The notes beneath the pieces are model-generated. The model saw only the letters and a list, made by a program, of their open reading frames with translations. It did not search any database and was not told the origin of the DNA. A DNA stretch of 64,000 bases from Nitrosomonadales bacterium (lineage in GTDB: Bacteria; Pseudomonadota; Gammaproteobacteria; Burkholderiales; Gallionellaceae): positions 1 through 64,000 of the forward strand of contig JACOUM010000004.1 in the NCBI GenBank assembly GCA_016177795.1, in the 5' to 3' direction. Positions 35,851-44,592 of this stretch are shown in pieces (position 1 is the first letter of the stretch; the number at the start of each line of letters is the position of its first letter). Position numbers and translations under genes: made by a program.

Positions 35851-37254
35851 ATGACACATGCCGGTTTGATTTCCTCGCTCGGCGCCATCGTTGGCGGCGA
35901 TGCCGTATTGACCGGCGAGGCCACCGCGCCGTATTGCGCCGACAAGCGTGGCCGTTATACGGGCTCCGCGCTGGCAGTGGTGTTTCCCGCGGATACGCGA
36001 CAGGTCGCGGAAGTGGTGCAACTGTGCAGCGCGCACCAGGTGTCCATCGTACCGCAGGGCGGCAATACCAGCCTGTGCGGCGCATCGGTGCCGCTGGCCA
36101 AAGGCAGGCAGATTGTGCTCAACCTGGCGCGCATGAACCGCATCCGCGCGCTGGACGCCGTCAACTACACCATCACGGTGGAAGCCGGCTGCATATTGGC
36201 CGATGTGCGCGAGGGAGCGGAACAGCGCGACCGCCTGTTCCCGCTCAACCTGCCTTCCCTCCAGCATTGCGCCATCGGCGGCAATCTCTCCACCAACGCC
36301 GGCGGCATCAATGTGCTGCGTTACGGCACGATGCGCGATCTGGTGCTCGGGCTGGAAGTGGTGCTGCCGGACGGGCGCATCTGGAACGGCCTGCGCGCCC
36401 TGCGCAAGGACAACTCCGGCTACGACCTGAAACAGCTGTTCATCGGCGCGGAGGGCACGCTCGGCATCATTACCGCCGCCGTGCTGAAACTGTTTCCACG
36501 CCCGCAGGCAATGGCCACCGCTTGCGTGGGGTTGCGCGATCCGGCGGCGGCGGTCGCACTGTTCGCGCACCTGCGCGCTGCCTGCGGGGATCGCATCAGC
36601 GCCTTTGAAATCATCGGCCGATCCTGCCTGGATCTGGTGTTGCGCCACTTTCCGGACGCGCATGAACCTTTCGCCAAACGGCATGAATGGACGGTGATCA
36701 TCGATCTGTCCGATGTGCTGGATGTTCCGCTGGACGAGTCGCTGCACGCAGCGCTGGAAAGCTTCGCCGGCGGCATCGAGGTGTTTGCGGTGACTGCCGA
36801 AAAGGCGCAGGCTGAAAAATGGTGGAAGCTGCGCAACAGCATCAGCGAGGCGCAAAGAATCGACGGCATCAGCATCAAACACGACATCTCGGTGCCGGTC
36901 AGCAGCATCGCGGAATTCATCGCGCAGGCCGATGCCGCGCTGCATGGCGCCTTCCCCGGTGTGCGCATTGTTTCCTTCGGCCACATCGGCGACGGCAATA
37001 TTCACTACAATGCATCCATGCCGGACGCCGCGCAGAACAAGACGTTCATCGAACAGCACGAACATGAAGTGAACCGCTTGGTGTACCAGGTTGTCGCGCG
37101 GCTCAACGGCAGCATCAGCGCCGAACACGGCCTGGGCCAGCTCAAGCGCGAGGAGCTCGGCCACTACAAGAGCGCGCTGGAGCTGGAACTGATGCGCAGC
37201 ATCAAGCAAACTCTCGACCCGCACGGGCTGATGAATCCGGGCAAGGTGGTTTGA
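35851..37254 (+). CDS. FAD-linked oxidase of the D-2-hydroxyacid dehydrogenase (GlcD/D2HGDH) type
   Basis: The 467-residue protein has a VAO-type FAD domain (VVFPADTRQVAEVVQLC, VPQGGNTSLCGASVP, GGNLSTNAGG and RYGTMRDLVLGLEVVLPDG) and the C-terminal cap with FGHIGDGNIHYN and ISAEHGLGQLKR. The C-terminal HxxxxGNxH and EHG motifs are the metal and substrate site seen in D-lactate, D-2-hydroxyglutarate and glycolate dehydrogenases. Its exact acid cannot be told. It lacks the Fe-S fusion found in larger D-lactate dehydrogenases. It pairs with the upstream COG2509 gene. Confidence 0.87.
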   Translation: MTHAGLISSLGAIVGGDAVLTGEATAPYCADKRGRYTGSALAVVFPADTRQVAEVVQLCSAHQVSIVPQGGNTSLCGASVPLAKGRQIVLNLARMNRIRALDAVNYTITVEAGCILADVREGAEQRDRLFPLNLPSLQHCAIGGNLSTNAGGINVLRYGTMRDLVLGLEVVLPDGRIWNGLRALRKDNSGYDLKQLFIGAEGTLGIITAAVLKLFPRPQAMATACVGLRDPAAAVALFAHLRAACGDRISAFEIIGRSCLDLVLRHFPDAHEPFAKRHEWTVIIDLSDVLDVPLDESLHAALESFAGGIEVFAVTAEKAQAEKWWKLRNSISEAQRIDGISIKHDISVPVSSIAEFIAQADAALHGAFPGVRIVSFGHIGDGNIHYNASMPDAAQNKTFIEQHEHEVNRLVYQVVARLNGSISAEHGLGQLKREELGHYKSALELELMRSIKQTLDPHGLMNPGKVV

Positions 37255-37364
37255 TGCGCGACGGCGGCGCACACAAGTATTTGCGCAACTCTCTATTTTT
37301 ATGGATAATGCGCGCCCCGTGAGTGCGTACACCAGCCGCACCCAATTACTCGCAAGGAAAGAAA

Positions 37365-37580
37365 ATGAAAGCAGATATCCATCCGAATTATCAGGAAATT
37401 ACCGTAACCTGCAGTTGCGGCAACAGCTTCAAGACCAAATCCGCGATGAGCAAACCGGCGCTAAGCGTCGAGGTCTGCTCCGAATGCCACCCGTTCTATA
37501 CCGGCACGCAGAAGATCGTGGACACTGCCGGACGCATCGACAAGTTCCGCCAGAAATACGGCAGCAAAGCCGCGGCATAG
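37365..37580 (+). CDS. rpmE: 50S ribosomal protein L31 (zinc-binding form)
   Basis: The 71-residue protein begins [20 protein letters not shown] and carries [16 protein letters not shown], so it is the C+ form with four cysteine/histidine zinc ligands. Cells often replace this form with a C- paralogue under zinc limitation. ATG 37365 follows an AAGGAAAG ribosome-binding site; an upstream in-frame ATG would add an atypical N-terminus. A terminator follows at 37604. Confidence 0.97.
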   Translation: MKADIHPNYQEITVTCSCGNSFKTKSAMSKPALSVEVCSECHPFYTGTQKIVDTAGRIDKFRQKYGSKAAA

Positions 37581-37603
37581 GAACTTTGCGCGTCAGCTTG
37601 ATC

Positions 37604-37629
37604 AAAAGGCAGCGTTGCTGCCTTTTTTA
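37604..37629 (+). terminator. Rho-independent terminator after rpmE
   Basis: The stem AAAGGCAGC / GCTGCCTTT with a GTT loop is followed by TTTATTTG. It lies 24 bases after the L31 stop codon, ahead of the M48 protease gene. Confidence 0.88.
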
Positions 37630-37680
37630 TTTGCGGCGACAATCCCCCACTTTGATCCAACGCCGAACAGAGGAATTGCC

Positions 37681-39102
37681 ATGCATCTTCTAATCACCGC
37701 TCTCGCCCTCGCGCTGCTGTCCGGTTGCGCGCAGAACCCGGTTACCGGACAAAGCGATTTCGTGATGATGTCGGAAGAGCAGGAAATAGCCATTGGCAGG
37801 CAATATAACGAACAGGTAATCAGCAAGCAGTACCAGGTTTACGGGTCGAAGCCGTTGCAGGATTACGTCAATCGCGTCGGTCAGAAACTTGCAAGAAATA
37901 GCCATCGCCCCCAACTGCAATATCACTTTGCCGTACTGGATACCCCAGAAATCAATGCCTTCGCATTGCCCGGGGGTTATGTCTACCTCACCCGCGGCAT
38001 TCTGGCCTATCTCAACAGCGAGGCGCAGTTGGCCGCCGTAGTCGGGCATGAAATCGGCCATGTCACGGCGCGCCACGGCGTGCGCCAGCAGAGCGCCGCA
38101 CAGGCCGCCAATATCGGGCTGACCATCGCCTCCATTTTCGTGCCAGAGGTCAATTCGATGGGCGGACAGAACCTTACCAATCTGATTGGTGGAGCGCTGC
38201 TGTCCGGCTACGGTCGCGAACACGAACTGGAGGCCGACCGGCTTGGCGCGCAATATCTGGCACGTGCCGATTACGATCCCCAGGCCATCATCAGCGTCCT
38301 CCGCGTGTTGAAGAACCAGGAATTGAAGGATGCCGAACTGGCCAAGGAGGAGGGGCGTGAGCCGCGCCGCTACTCCGGCCTGTTCTCCACACACCCGGAC
38401 AACGACACGCGCCTGAAACAAGTGGTCGGCGAAGCGGACAGGTTGGCCTCCGCAGCGCCCTTTGAGGGCCGCGCTGAATTCCTCGCCGCTACCGACGGGC
38501 TGGTGTTCAACGATAACAGCGACCAGGGCGTGGTGCGCAACAACCGCTTCTATCACGGCGAACTGGGGATCACTGTCGCCTTCCCGCAAGGCTGGCAGGT
38601 GCACAACTTGCCGGATGTCCTGGCTGCCGTCAGCCCGCGGGGAGAAGCGATGGTGCAGATGAAAATGGATCAGAAACCGCGCGGCACCCCGGCTGACTAC
38701 GCGCGACGCCTGGTGGGCTCAGGCGCGCAGGTGCGCTCGCTCGATCTGGGCGGCTTGCCTGCCGCAACCTTTGAACTGCCAAACACCATGGGCGGCGTGA
38801 TCTATCAGGGCAAGTATGCCTATATCCTGCAGGCACAGGCCAAGGCGCGCGGCGGCCTGAATAAATATCGCAATGAAATTTTCGATACGGTGCACAGCTT
38901 CCACTCCATCACCGCCGAGGAGCGCAAGCTGGTCAAACCGCTCAGCATTCGCGTCATCACCGCGCGGCGGGGCGACACCTACGCCGGGCTGGCGCGGGGC
39001 TCGCCGCTGGGCAAATCGGCGGAAAGCTACCTGCGCCTGATAAACGCGCAATATCCGGACGGCGAACCGCAGGCGGGACAGGCAGTCAAGATTGTGGAGT
39101 AG
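37681..39102 (+). CDS. M48-family zinc metalloprotease lipoprotein (BepA/LoiP-like)
   Basis: The 473-residue protein starts with a lipoprotein signal peptide and lipobox LLSGC (Cys 16). The protease domain follows, with the zinc motif HEIGH at 123-127 and the third ligand in REHELEADRLGAQ. A C-terminal part of about 200 residues contains a serine-protease-free beta region and a final LysM-like stretch (ITARRGDTYAGLA...YPDGEPQAGQAVKIVE). It is probably a periplasmic quality-control protease for outer-membrane proteins. Similar fusions of M48 and a C-terminal repeat are common in betaproteobacteria. ATG 37681 was chosen to keep the lipobox near the N-terminus. Confidence 0.9.
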   Translation: MHLLITALALALLSGCAQNPVTGQSDFVMMSEEQEIAIGRQYNEQVISKQYQVYGSKPLQDYVNRVGQKLARNSHRPQLQYHFAVLDTPEINAFALPGGYVYLTRGILAYLNSEAQLAAVVGHEIGHVTARHGVRQQSAAQAANIGLTIASIFVPEVNSMGGQNLTNLIGGALLSGYGREHELEADRLGAQYLARADYDPQAIISVLRVLKNQELKDAELAKEEGREPRRYSGLFSTHPDNDTRLKQVVGEADRLASAAPFEGRAEFLAATDGLVFNDNSDQGVVRNNRFYHGELGITVAFPQGWQVHNLPDVLAAVSPRGEAMVQMKMDQKPRGTPADYARRLVGSGAQVRSLDLGGLPAATFELPNTMGGVIYQGKYAYILQAQAKARGGLNKYRNEIFDTVHSFHSITAEERKLVKPLSIRVITARRGDTYAGLARGSPLGKSAESYLRLINAQYPDGEPQAGQAVKIVE

Positions 39103-39220
39103 TGAGTGGGGAGTGGGGAGTGGGTTTTCCTACTGAGGCGTGCAGCGCCGTTCCACTTTCCACTGAGCGTAGCGATCCACTTTCTACTGAGGCGTGCAGC
39201 GCCGTTTCATTCACCACGAA
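39103..39220. repeat. Dispersed repeat, family C (copy 3)
   Basis: After the protease stop come GTGGGGAGTGGGGAGTGGG, then CTACTGAGGCGTGCAGCGCC occurring twice (about 39129-39148 and 39185-39204), with TTCCACTTTCCACTGAGCG in between. The ACTGAGGC and CCACTTTCCACT words match copies at 19358-19451 and 11009-11103. Confidence 0.8.
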
Positions 39221-39251
39221 TAGTAGAAAATGACTTTTTTCTGAAAGCATA

Positions 39252-40904
39252 ATGTACTTCATAAGACCCACCGATCCGCATCCGATCACCTCCGCCAAGG
39301 CGCTGCTGCTTGGGATGCTGATCCTGATCTGGGTTGCCACCGGCCTGATCGGGCATGACCCGTGGAAACCGGATGAAGCGACCGGTTTCGGCCTGATTTA
39401 TTCCATGCTGCAAAGTGGCGACTGGCTGGCGCCTGCGCTTGCCGGTGAGCCGTATATGGACAAGCCGCCGCTGTTTTACTGGACCGCGGTACTGTTCGCC
39501 AAATTATTCTCGCCGCTGTTGCCGCTGCACGATGGCGCGCGCATCGCCAGCGGTTTTTATATTGCACTGACCCTGTTGTTCACCGGCCTTGCCGGGCGCA
39601 AGCTGTATGGCGAGAATCGCGGCTGGGCCGCCGCGATCATTCTGATGGGCTGCGTCGGCATGCTGGTGCGCGCGCACCAGATGATCACCGACCTTGCGCT
39701 GCTTGCCGGGTGCGCGATGCTGCTGTACGGCTTCGCCTACAGCCAGGAACGCGCTGTGCGCGCCGGGGTGCTGATCGGCACCGGCATGGGTATCGGTTTC
39801 ATGTCCAAAGGCTTTATCGCGCCGGTACAGTTTGTCTTGATCGCAGCCCTGCTGCCCGCGCTGTTCAAAAACTGGCGCACGCGCAGCTATTTCTTCAGCA
39901 TGACCATTGCCGCATTAAGCGCGCTGCCGTGGCTTGCCGTGTGGCCGCTGCTGCTCTATCAGCATTCGCCCGAATTATTTGCCGACTGGGCGTGGACGCA
40001 CAACATCGGCCACTGGCTGGATCACGCGAGAAGCGGACCGACGCGGGAATCGCTCTACTACCTGGAAAATCTGCCATGGATCGCGTGGCCCGCCCTGCCG
40101 CTGGCGGCATGGACGCTGTGGCAATCGCGCAAACGCCTGGCGCAGCGCGACGATCTGCATTTGCCGTTGGTCGCCTTCGGCGTGATGCTGGTCACGCTCA
40201 GCCTTGTGCCGCATATCAAGGAAGTATTCGCGCTGCCGATGCTGCTGCCGATCACCCTGCTTGCCACCGCCTCGCTCTCGTCGCTGAAACGCGGTGCGGC
40301 CAACGCGCTGGACTGGTTCGGGCTGATGACCTTCGCGCTGGCCGCCATCCTGATGTGGTGGGGTTGGGCTGGGTTGCTGCTGGACAATCACGCCAAGATT
40401 ACCCGGCTGCTGAAAGATTATCAGCCTGGCTTCGATCCGGCGTTTCATGCCGTCCCCTTCTACATTGCTGCACTCGCCACCGTGCTGTGGCTGGTGCTGG
40501 TGTGGCGCGTCGGCCGCTCGATGCGCCGCGCGGTAGTCAACTGGGCAACCGGCATCACGCTGATCTGGATACTTGCGATGACACTGTGGCTGCCATGGCT
40601 GGAAAGCGGCAAGAGTTACCGCGGCATGGTCGCTTCACTGAAGCAATCCATGCCGGAGCAATACCAATGCATCGGCCGCGATGATAATCTCGGCGAAGGG
40701 CAGCGCGCCATGCTGCATTATTTCGGCAACATCATCACGCGACACGATCCCGATAACCGTTGTGATTTGCGCCTGATTCAGGGCGACAAGCTGTCCAGGC
40801 CGATGCTCGACGAAACACGTTGGGAAGAAATCTGGGAAGGCAGCCGTATGGGTGACAAGAGCGAACACTACCGGTTGTACCGGCGCATCGAATTGCCGCA
40901 CTAA
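39252..40904 (+). CDS. GT39-like integral membrane glycosyltransferase (ArnT/PMT family)
   Basis: The 550-residue protein has about a dozen hydrophobic segments and the N-terminal catalytic acidic motif HDPWKPDEATGFGLIYSML, typical of ArnT and related GT39/GT83 enzymes that transfer sugars from polyprenyl-phosphate donors on the periplasmic face. MDKPPLFYW and GRKLYGENRGW fit the family. Substrate cannot be predicted; lipid A or glycan decoration are possible. No lipid A arn operon is nearby. The C-terminal soluble tail after residue ~440 is short. Confidence 0.83.
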   Translation: MYFIRPTDPHPITSAKALLLGMLILIWVATGLIGHDPWKPDEATGFGLIYSMLQSGDWLAPALAGEPYMDKPPLFYWTAVLFAKLFSPLLPLHDGARIASGFYIALTLLFTGLAGRKLYGENRGWAAAIILMGCVGMLVRAHQMITDLALLAGCAMLLYGFAYSQERAVRAGVLIGTGMGIGFMSKGFIAPVQFVLIAALLPALFKNWRTRSYFFSMTIAALSALPWLAVWPLLLYQHSPELFADWAWTHNIGHWLDHARSGPTRESLYYLENLPWIAWPALPLAAWTLWQSRKRLAQRDDLHLPLVAFGVMLVTLSLVPHIKEVFALPMLLPITLLATASLSSLKRGAANALDWFGLMTFALAAILMWWGWAGLLLDNHAKITRLLKDYQPGFDPAFHAVPFYIAALATVLWLVLVWRVGRSMRRAVVNWATGITLIWILAMTLWLPWLESGKSYRGMVASLKQSMPEQYQCIGRDDNLGEGQRAMLHYFGNIITRHDPDNRCDLRLIQGDKLSRPMLDETRWEEIWEGSRMGDKSEHYRLYRRIELPH

Positions 40905-40908
40905 GACT

Positions 40909-41709
40909 TCAGATAAAAACCTTCAGCAACATTCTCGTTGCCAGCACAAACAGCAACACGGCAAAGCTGCGGCGCAGCAGCTCCAGCGGCAGGCTATGGG
41001 CAGCTTTTGCGCCGAGCGGGGTGGTGAAGGCACTGCCCAGGGCAACCATAAGCAGTGCGGGAAGATAGACGAAGCCCAGCGTGCCGGCAGGCAGTGTATG
41101 CAAGGCCAAACCGGTGGCGATATAGCCCGCCGTGCCGCCGAGCGCGATGGGAAAGCCGAGCGCGGCCGAGGTGCCGATGGCTTGCCTGAGCGGAATGTTG
41201 TGCCACAGCATGAAGGGCACGCTCAGCGTCCCGCCGCCGATGGAAACGAGGCTGCTGATTGCGCCGATGCCGCTGCCGGCCAGCGTCAAGCCGGCGCGCC
41301 CGGGCAGTTGCCGGCTGGCCTTCGGCCTGAACCCGAACAGCATTTGAGTGGCTGCGAAATAGACGAACAGCGCAAAAAACAGGGACAGGTAAAACCACGA
41401 AATACTGCCGGCAAACAACGCGCCGAGTAGCGCACCCAGCAACATGCCCGGCGCGGTGTTGCGCACGATATGCATATTGACCGCGCCGCGCGAGTGATGC
41501 GCATAGGCGCTGGCGACGGCGGTGTAGAGAATGGCGGCCATCGAGGTGCCCAGCGCAAGATGCAGGTTTTGCGCCCCGCCAAGATGTTGCGCTTCAAACA
41601 GCCAGCTCAATACCGGCACCAGCACCAACCCGCCACCGATGCCAAACAGTCCGGCGAAGAAACCGACGAAGGCGCCGAGCAGGAGATAGGCTGCATACCA
41701 TTCCATCAT
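40909..41709 (-). CDS. Sulfite exporter TauE/SafE family membrane protein
   Basis: The 266-residue membrane protein has eight or so hydrophobic segments and two copies of the family glycine-rich motif: FAGLFGIGGGLVLVPVLSW near residue 25 and ISSLVSIGGGTLSVPFMLW near 145. These are the hallmarks of TauE/SafE-type anion transporters. Cargo is unknown, with organosulfonate, sulfite or other small anions as candidates. The start at 41709 (MMEWYAAY) is chosen because the upstream frame reads through a family D repeat. It lies tail-to-tail with the GT39 gene. Confidence 0.9.
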   Translation of the reverse strand: MMEWYAAYLLLGAFVGFFAGLFGIGGGLVLVPVLSWLFEAQHLGGAQNLHLALGTSMAAILYTAVASAYAHHSRGAVNMHIVRNTAPGMLLGALLGALFAGSISWFYLSLFFALFVYFAATQMLFGFRPKASRQLPGRAGLTLAGSGIGAISSLVSIGGGTLSVPFMLWHNIPLRQAIGTSAALGFPIALGGTAGYIATGLALHTLPAGTLGFVYLPALLMVALGSAFTTPLGAKAAHSLPLELLRRSFAVLLFVLATRMLLKVFI

Positions 41710-41733
41710 GAAACCTCTATTGAATCGCACAAC

Positions 41734-41781
41734 AGGGGCGAATTCATTCGCCCGTTTTGTGCGGATAAATCCGCACCTACG
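41734..41781. repeat. Palindromic repeat, family D (copy 2)
   Basis: AGGGGCGAATTCATTCGCCC, then GTTTTGTGCGGATAAATCCG and CACCTACG: two adjacent hairpin units like those at 3757-3813 and 52458-52517. It sits between the TauE/SafE start and the end of the EVE-domain gene, both on the minus strand. Confidence 0.85.
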
Positions 41782-41806
41782 CAAATCCATCCGTTGGCGG
41801 AGGTTT

Positions 41807-42271
<465 letters not shown>

Positions 42272-42424
42272 ATCAATTTCCCGTTATCCTCGTTGTACCT
42301 GCAACGACGGTATGGCACCATTGGTTCTATCGGTACGTTCCTTGGCCGTCCTTTCGCAGGCTACCATTTTAATTCACTGTCCGAAAATTGGAGCCTGTTA
42401 TGTTTCGGCTCGCTGCGATGAAAC

Positions 42425-42453
42425 TTGACGCGCCTTCTTCACTCTGAAAAAAT
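42425..42453 (+). promoter_or_regulatory. Candidate promoter for the cobalamin riboswitch/CbpA-CbpB transcript
   Basis: TTGACG at 42425-42430 is followed after 17 bases by AAAAAT at 42448-42453. The -35 is good but the -10 is poor. It would start the transcript just before the riboswitch. The 150 bases upstream show no other gene; a 15-codon frame (42400-42447) overlaps the -35 and is probably chance. Confidence 0.35.
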
Positions 42454-42465
42454 GCCGTCACCGTT

Positions 42466-42626
42466 CGGTTCGACGAAACGGAACACGGTGCAAATCCGTG
42501 GCGGGCCCGCCGCTGTATCCGGGGACGGACGTTGCAAGGTTGCAAGACCAGCCACTGGCGGGGATTACCCCGGCGGGAAGGCGCGACGATCCGGCTGATC
42601 CGGTAGCCAGAAGACGTGTCGAACCG
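42466..42626 (+). promoter_or_regulatory. Cobalamin riboswitch 1
   Basis: The closing stem is perfect: CGGTTCGAC (42466-42474) pairs with GTCGAACCG (42618-42626). Inside are the riboswitch landmarks GGAACACGGTGCAAATCCGT, CCCGCCGCTGTATCC, GCCACTGG, CGGGAAGGCG and the B12-box-like AGCCAGAAGACGTGT. It lies directly ahead of a GGAG ribosome-binding sequence (42631-42634), suggesting translational control. It precedes the CbpA-like peptide and the radical SAM enzyme, not a cobalamin synthesis gene, which is unusual. Confidence 0.93.
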
Positions 42627-42643
42627 ATTCGGAGCCAGTTAAA

Positions 42644-42781
42644 ACGCAACAAACAAACCAGGCGGCACCAGCAGCCAATGCACAACCATCCGCACCGACC
42701 ATCGCTGTCCGCAAGAGTTGCAACCCGGATGGCATCGGCCTCTCGCACTACGTGTTGATGGACAAGAAAGCGGCCAAATGA
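42644..42781 (+). CDS. CbpA-like modified peptide precursor (no standard start codon)
   Basis: In the frame ending TGA 42779-42781 there is an unbroken stretch with an Ala/Pro/Gln-rich leader and a conserved-looking tail: TIAVRKSC, then NPDGIGLSHYV and LMDKKAAK. Its stop overlaps the ATG of the next gene (ATGA). This matches my recollection of CbpA, the peptide modified by radical SAM enzyme CbpB. No ATG, GTG or TTG precedes the tail. The most plausible start is ACG at 42644, one base from ATG and 9 bases after GGAG, giving 45 residues; GTT at 42638 is another option. The gene could use a rare start, carry a sequencing error, or be decayed. The single Cys (residue 26 from ACG) is a candidate modification site. 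Confidence 0.6.
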   Translation, partial: TQQTNQAAPAANAQPSAPTIAVRKSCNPDGIGLSHYVLMDKKAAK

Positions 42782-44157
42782 CGGCTTCTGCATTAAGTCG
42801 GGCCGCTTGCGGCCCGACATTCATTCCCGTGGACATCGGCCATGATATTTATGCTGCCGTCACCGACCCGAACACCGCCTTCTGGGCGCTGGTCGACAAG
42901 ACGCGTATCCAGGAAGAACTTGCTACCGGGTCGCTGCACGACAGTTATCGAGCCAAAGCCGATAGTTTCGCCCGCGAACTGCACGCCCTGCGCTTCGAAC
43001 TGAAACCCTCCGGCGTCTATCTGAATCCGACTGAGCGATGCAACCTCAACTGCACTTACTGCTATTTGCCCGGCGAGCAGCGCAGCAGCGGTAGCCACAT
43101 GCCCTCCGAAACGCTGATTGCTTCACTCGACAAGCTACGCGATTACTTTCGCTCGGTGATGCCGGAGGAGCGCAAGCCACGCGCCATCTTTCACGGCGCA
43201 GAGCCCCTCATGAACAAGGAAGCGGTGTTCTCCGCCATTGATGCGTTCTCTGCAGATTTTGTTTTCGGTCTGCAAACCAACGGCACGCTGCTCGACGATG
43301 AGGCACTGGAATTTCTCACCTCGCGCAACGTCAGCATCGGTCTTTCGCTCGACGGCCCCTTCGCTGGCATCACTGATGCTACGCGCAAAACCTGGGGCGG
43401 AAAAAGCGTGCATGACAGGGTCTTGGCGGCGATGGAAAAGCTGAAGGGGTATGGCTCCTGGAGCGTAATCACCACCTGCACCACCGAAAACCTGCCTTAC
43501 CTGACACAGATGGTCGAGCTGTTCCACGCCAGTGAAGTGCCGACCTGCATGCTCAATACGGTGCGCTGCACCCTGCCCGGCGCACGCGGCGTTAAACCGG
43601 CGGATGACGATTTGGCAAAAGCCTTCTTCGCCGCCATGGATCGCACGCACGAGCTCTATCGTGAAACGGGACGCAAGCTGATAGTCGCCAATTTTGCCAA
43701 CATCCTTATCGGAATTCTTGCACCGACCGCACGACGTCTGATGTGCGACATTTCGCCCTGCGGCGGTGGCCGCGCCTTCTTCGCTCTGGCGGCAGATGGC
43801 GGACTGTACCCGTGTAGCGAGTTCATCGGCCTGCCGAGTTTCAACGGCGGCAATTTGCTGGCCGAAGGCGGCGTCGAAGCAGCGCTGGCCTCTCCCGCTT
43901 TCCAGACCGTGACGACGCGCGATGTCGATATTTTCAGCCCCTGCGGCGGCTGCGCGATCCGTCATTTCTGCGGCTCTCCTTGCCCGGCCGAAGCATATGA
44001 AATGAACGGTGGCATGGAGAAAACCGGCGCCTTCTGCGAGTTCTACAAGGAGCAGGTTAGTTATGCCCTGCGCCTGATTGCAGACGGCAAAGCGAATGAC
44101 TACCTTTGGGATGGGTGGGACGAAGACACGGAGACGGTATTCGACCTGGCGATGTAA
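42778..44157 (+). CDS. Radical SAM/SPASM peptide maturase, CbpB-like
   Basis: The 459-residue protein has the radical SAM motif CNLNCTYC (Cys 88, 92, 95) in NPTERCNLNCTYCYLPGEQ and a C-terminal SPASM region with many cysteines (MCDISPCGGG, YPCSEF, PCGGCAIRHFCGSPCPAE, GAFCEFY) for extra Fe-S clusters, typical of ribosomal-peptide-modifying enzymes. The N-terminal 75 residues are of unknown fold. Its start overlaps the stop of the CbpA-like peptide by 4 bases, implying translational coupling, and both lie under a cobalamin riboswitch. That combination is the CbpA/CbpB arrangement as I remember it. Product and role are unknown. Confidence 0.88.
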   Translation: MTASALSRAACGPTFIPVDIGHDIYAAVTDPNTAFWALVDKTRIQEELATGSLHDSYRAKADSFARELHALRFELKPSGVYLNPTERCNLNCTYCYLPGEQRSSGSHMPSETLIASLDKLRDYFRSVMPEERKPRAIFHGAEPLMNKEAVFSAIDAFSADFVFGLQTNGTLLDDEALEFLTSRNVSIGLSLDGPFAGITDATRKTWGGKSVHDRVLAAMEKLKGYGSWSVITTCTTENLPYLTQMVELFHASEVPTCMLNTVRCTLPGARGVKPADDDLAKAFFAAMDRTHELYRETGRKLIVANFANILIGILAPTARRLMCDISPCGGGRAFFALAADGGLYPCSEFIGLPSFNGGNLLAEGGVEAALASPAFQTVTTRDVDIFSPCGGCAIRHFCGSPCPAEAYEMNGGMEKTGAFCEFYKEQVSYALRLIADGKANDYLWDGWDEDTETVFDLAM

Positions 44158-44383
44158 TCAGGGTAGCTTACCTTCAACAACTCGAATGCCATTTGCCCCT
44201 GGCTAGACAGTGAGTATCCATTGTTCCCGGGGGCGGTGCTGCCAGTGATGCGGACTTTAAAACCACCTGGAAGTGGGCATACCGAACGTCTCGTCCAGAT
44301 GCCGCCCAAATCAAAAAACTCTTGTTTACTGATCGGCATGCTTACCTAACCAGTAGCATATGGTTTGCATCCGCAAATAAAAA

Positions 44384-44407
44384 AGTGCGACCTGGAAAGA
44401 TCGCACT
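44384..44407 (-). terminator. Rho-independent terminator of 6S RNA
   Basis: On the minus strand the stem AGTGCGA / TCGCACT (with loop TCTTTCCAGG) is followed by TTTTTTATTT. It ends the zapA/6S transcript. Confidence 0.85.
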
Positions 44408-44414
44408 AAAATCA

Positions 44415-44588
44415 AAGTCCCCCACCTGTGCCGTTGACCCGGCATCTTGAACCTGCGGTCCAAGAGGGTCACTTCCCTGCCGCATCAGGATCATCCGGAT
44501 GGACGTTCACAACAGCGGCCTTGCGGGTCGCGACCTAAGCTAAACTATTGGCTCAAAGAATTACAGGTCTGACGGACACCGCAGGGGA
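44415..44588 (-). ncRNA. ssrS: 6S RNA
   Basis: The minus-strand RNA starts right after the zapA stop and has the 6S layout. A closing stem pairs GTCCCC near the 5' end with GGGGGAC near the 3' end. The 5' half has CTTTGAGCCAATAG, and the 3' half has CTTGGACCGCAGGTTCAAGATG, recalling the conserved CUUGAACC...GGUUCAAG region. 6S RNA mimics an open promoter and sequesters sigma-70 RNA polymerase in stationary phase. Its position after zapA is conserved across proteobacteria. Ends are estimated to a few bases. Confidence 0.87.
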
Positions 44589-44592
44589 CAAC

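Noticed and set aside
42400-42447. A 15-codon frame with a GGAG site upstream of riboswitch 1
   Set aside because: It overlaps the best -35 element and would lie upstream of the transcript; probably chance.
42679-42759. A 26-codon frame (MHNHPHRPSLS...) between riboswitch 1 and the radical SAM gene
   Set aside because: It overlaps the CbpA-like frame in another phase, lacks a ribosome-binding site and has no conserved-looking core.
44100-44339. A 79-codon minus-strand frame overlapping the end of the radical SAM gene
   Set aside because: It has no recognisable family, overlaps the CbpB C-terminus by 58 bases and its codon pattern is weak. It might be a gene remnant.
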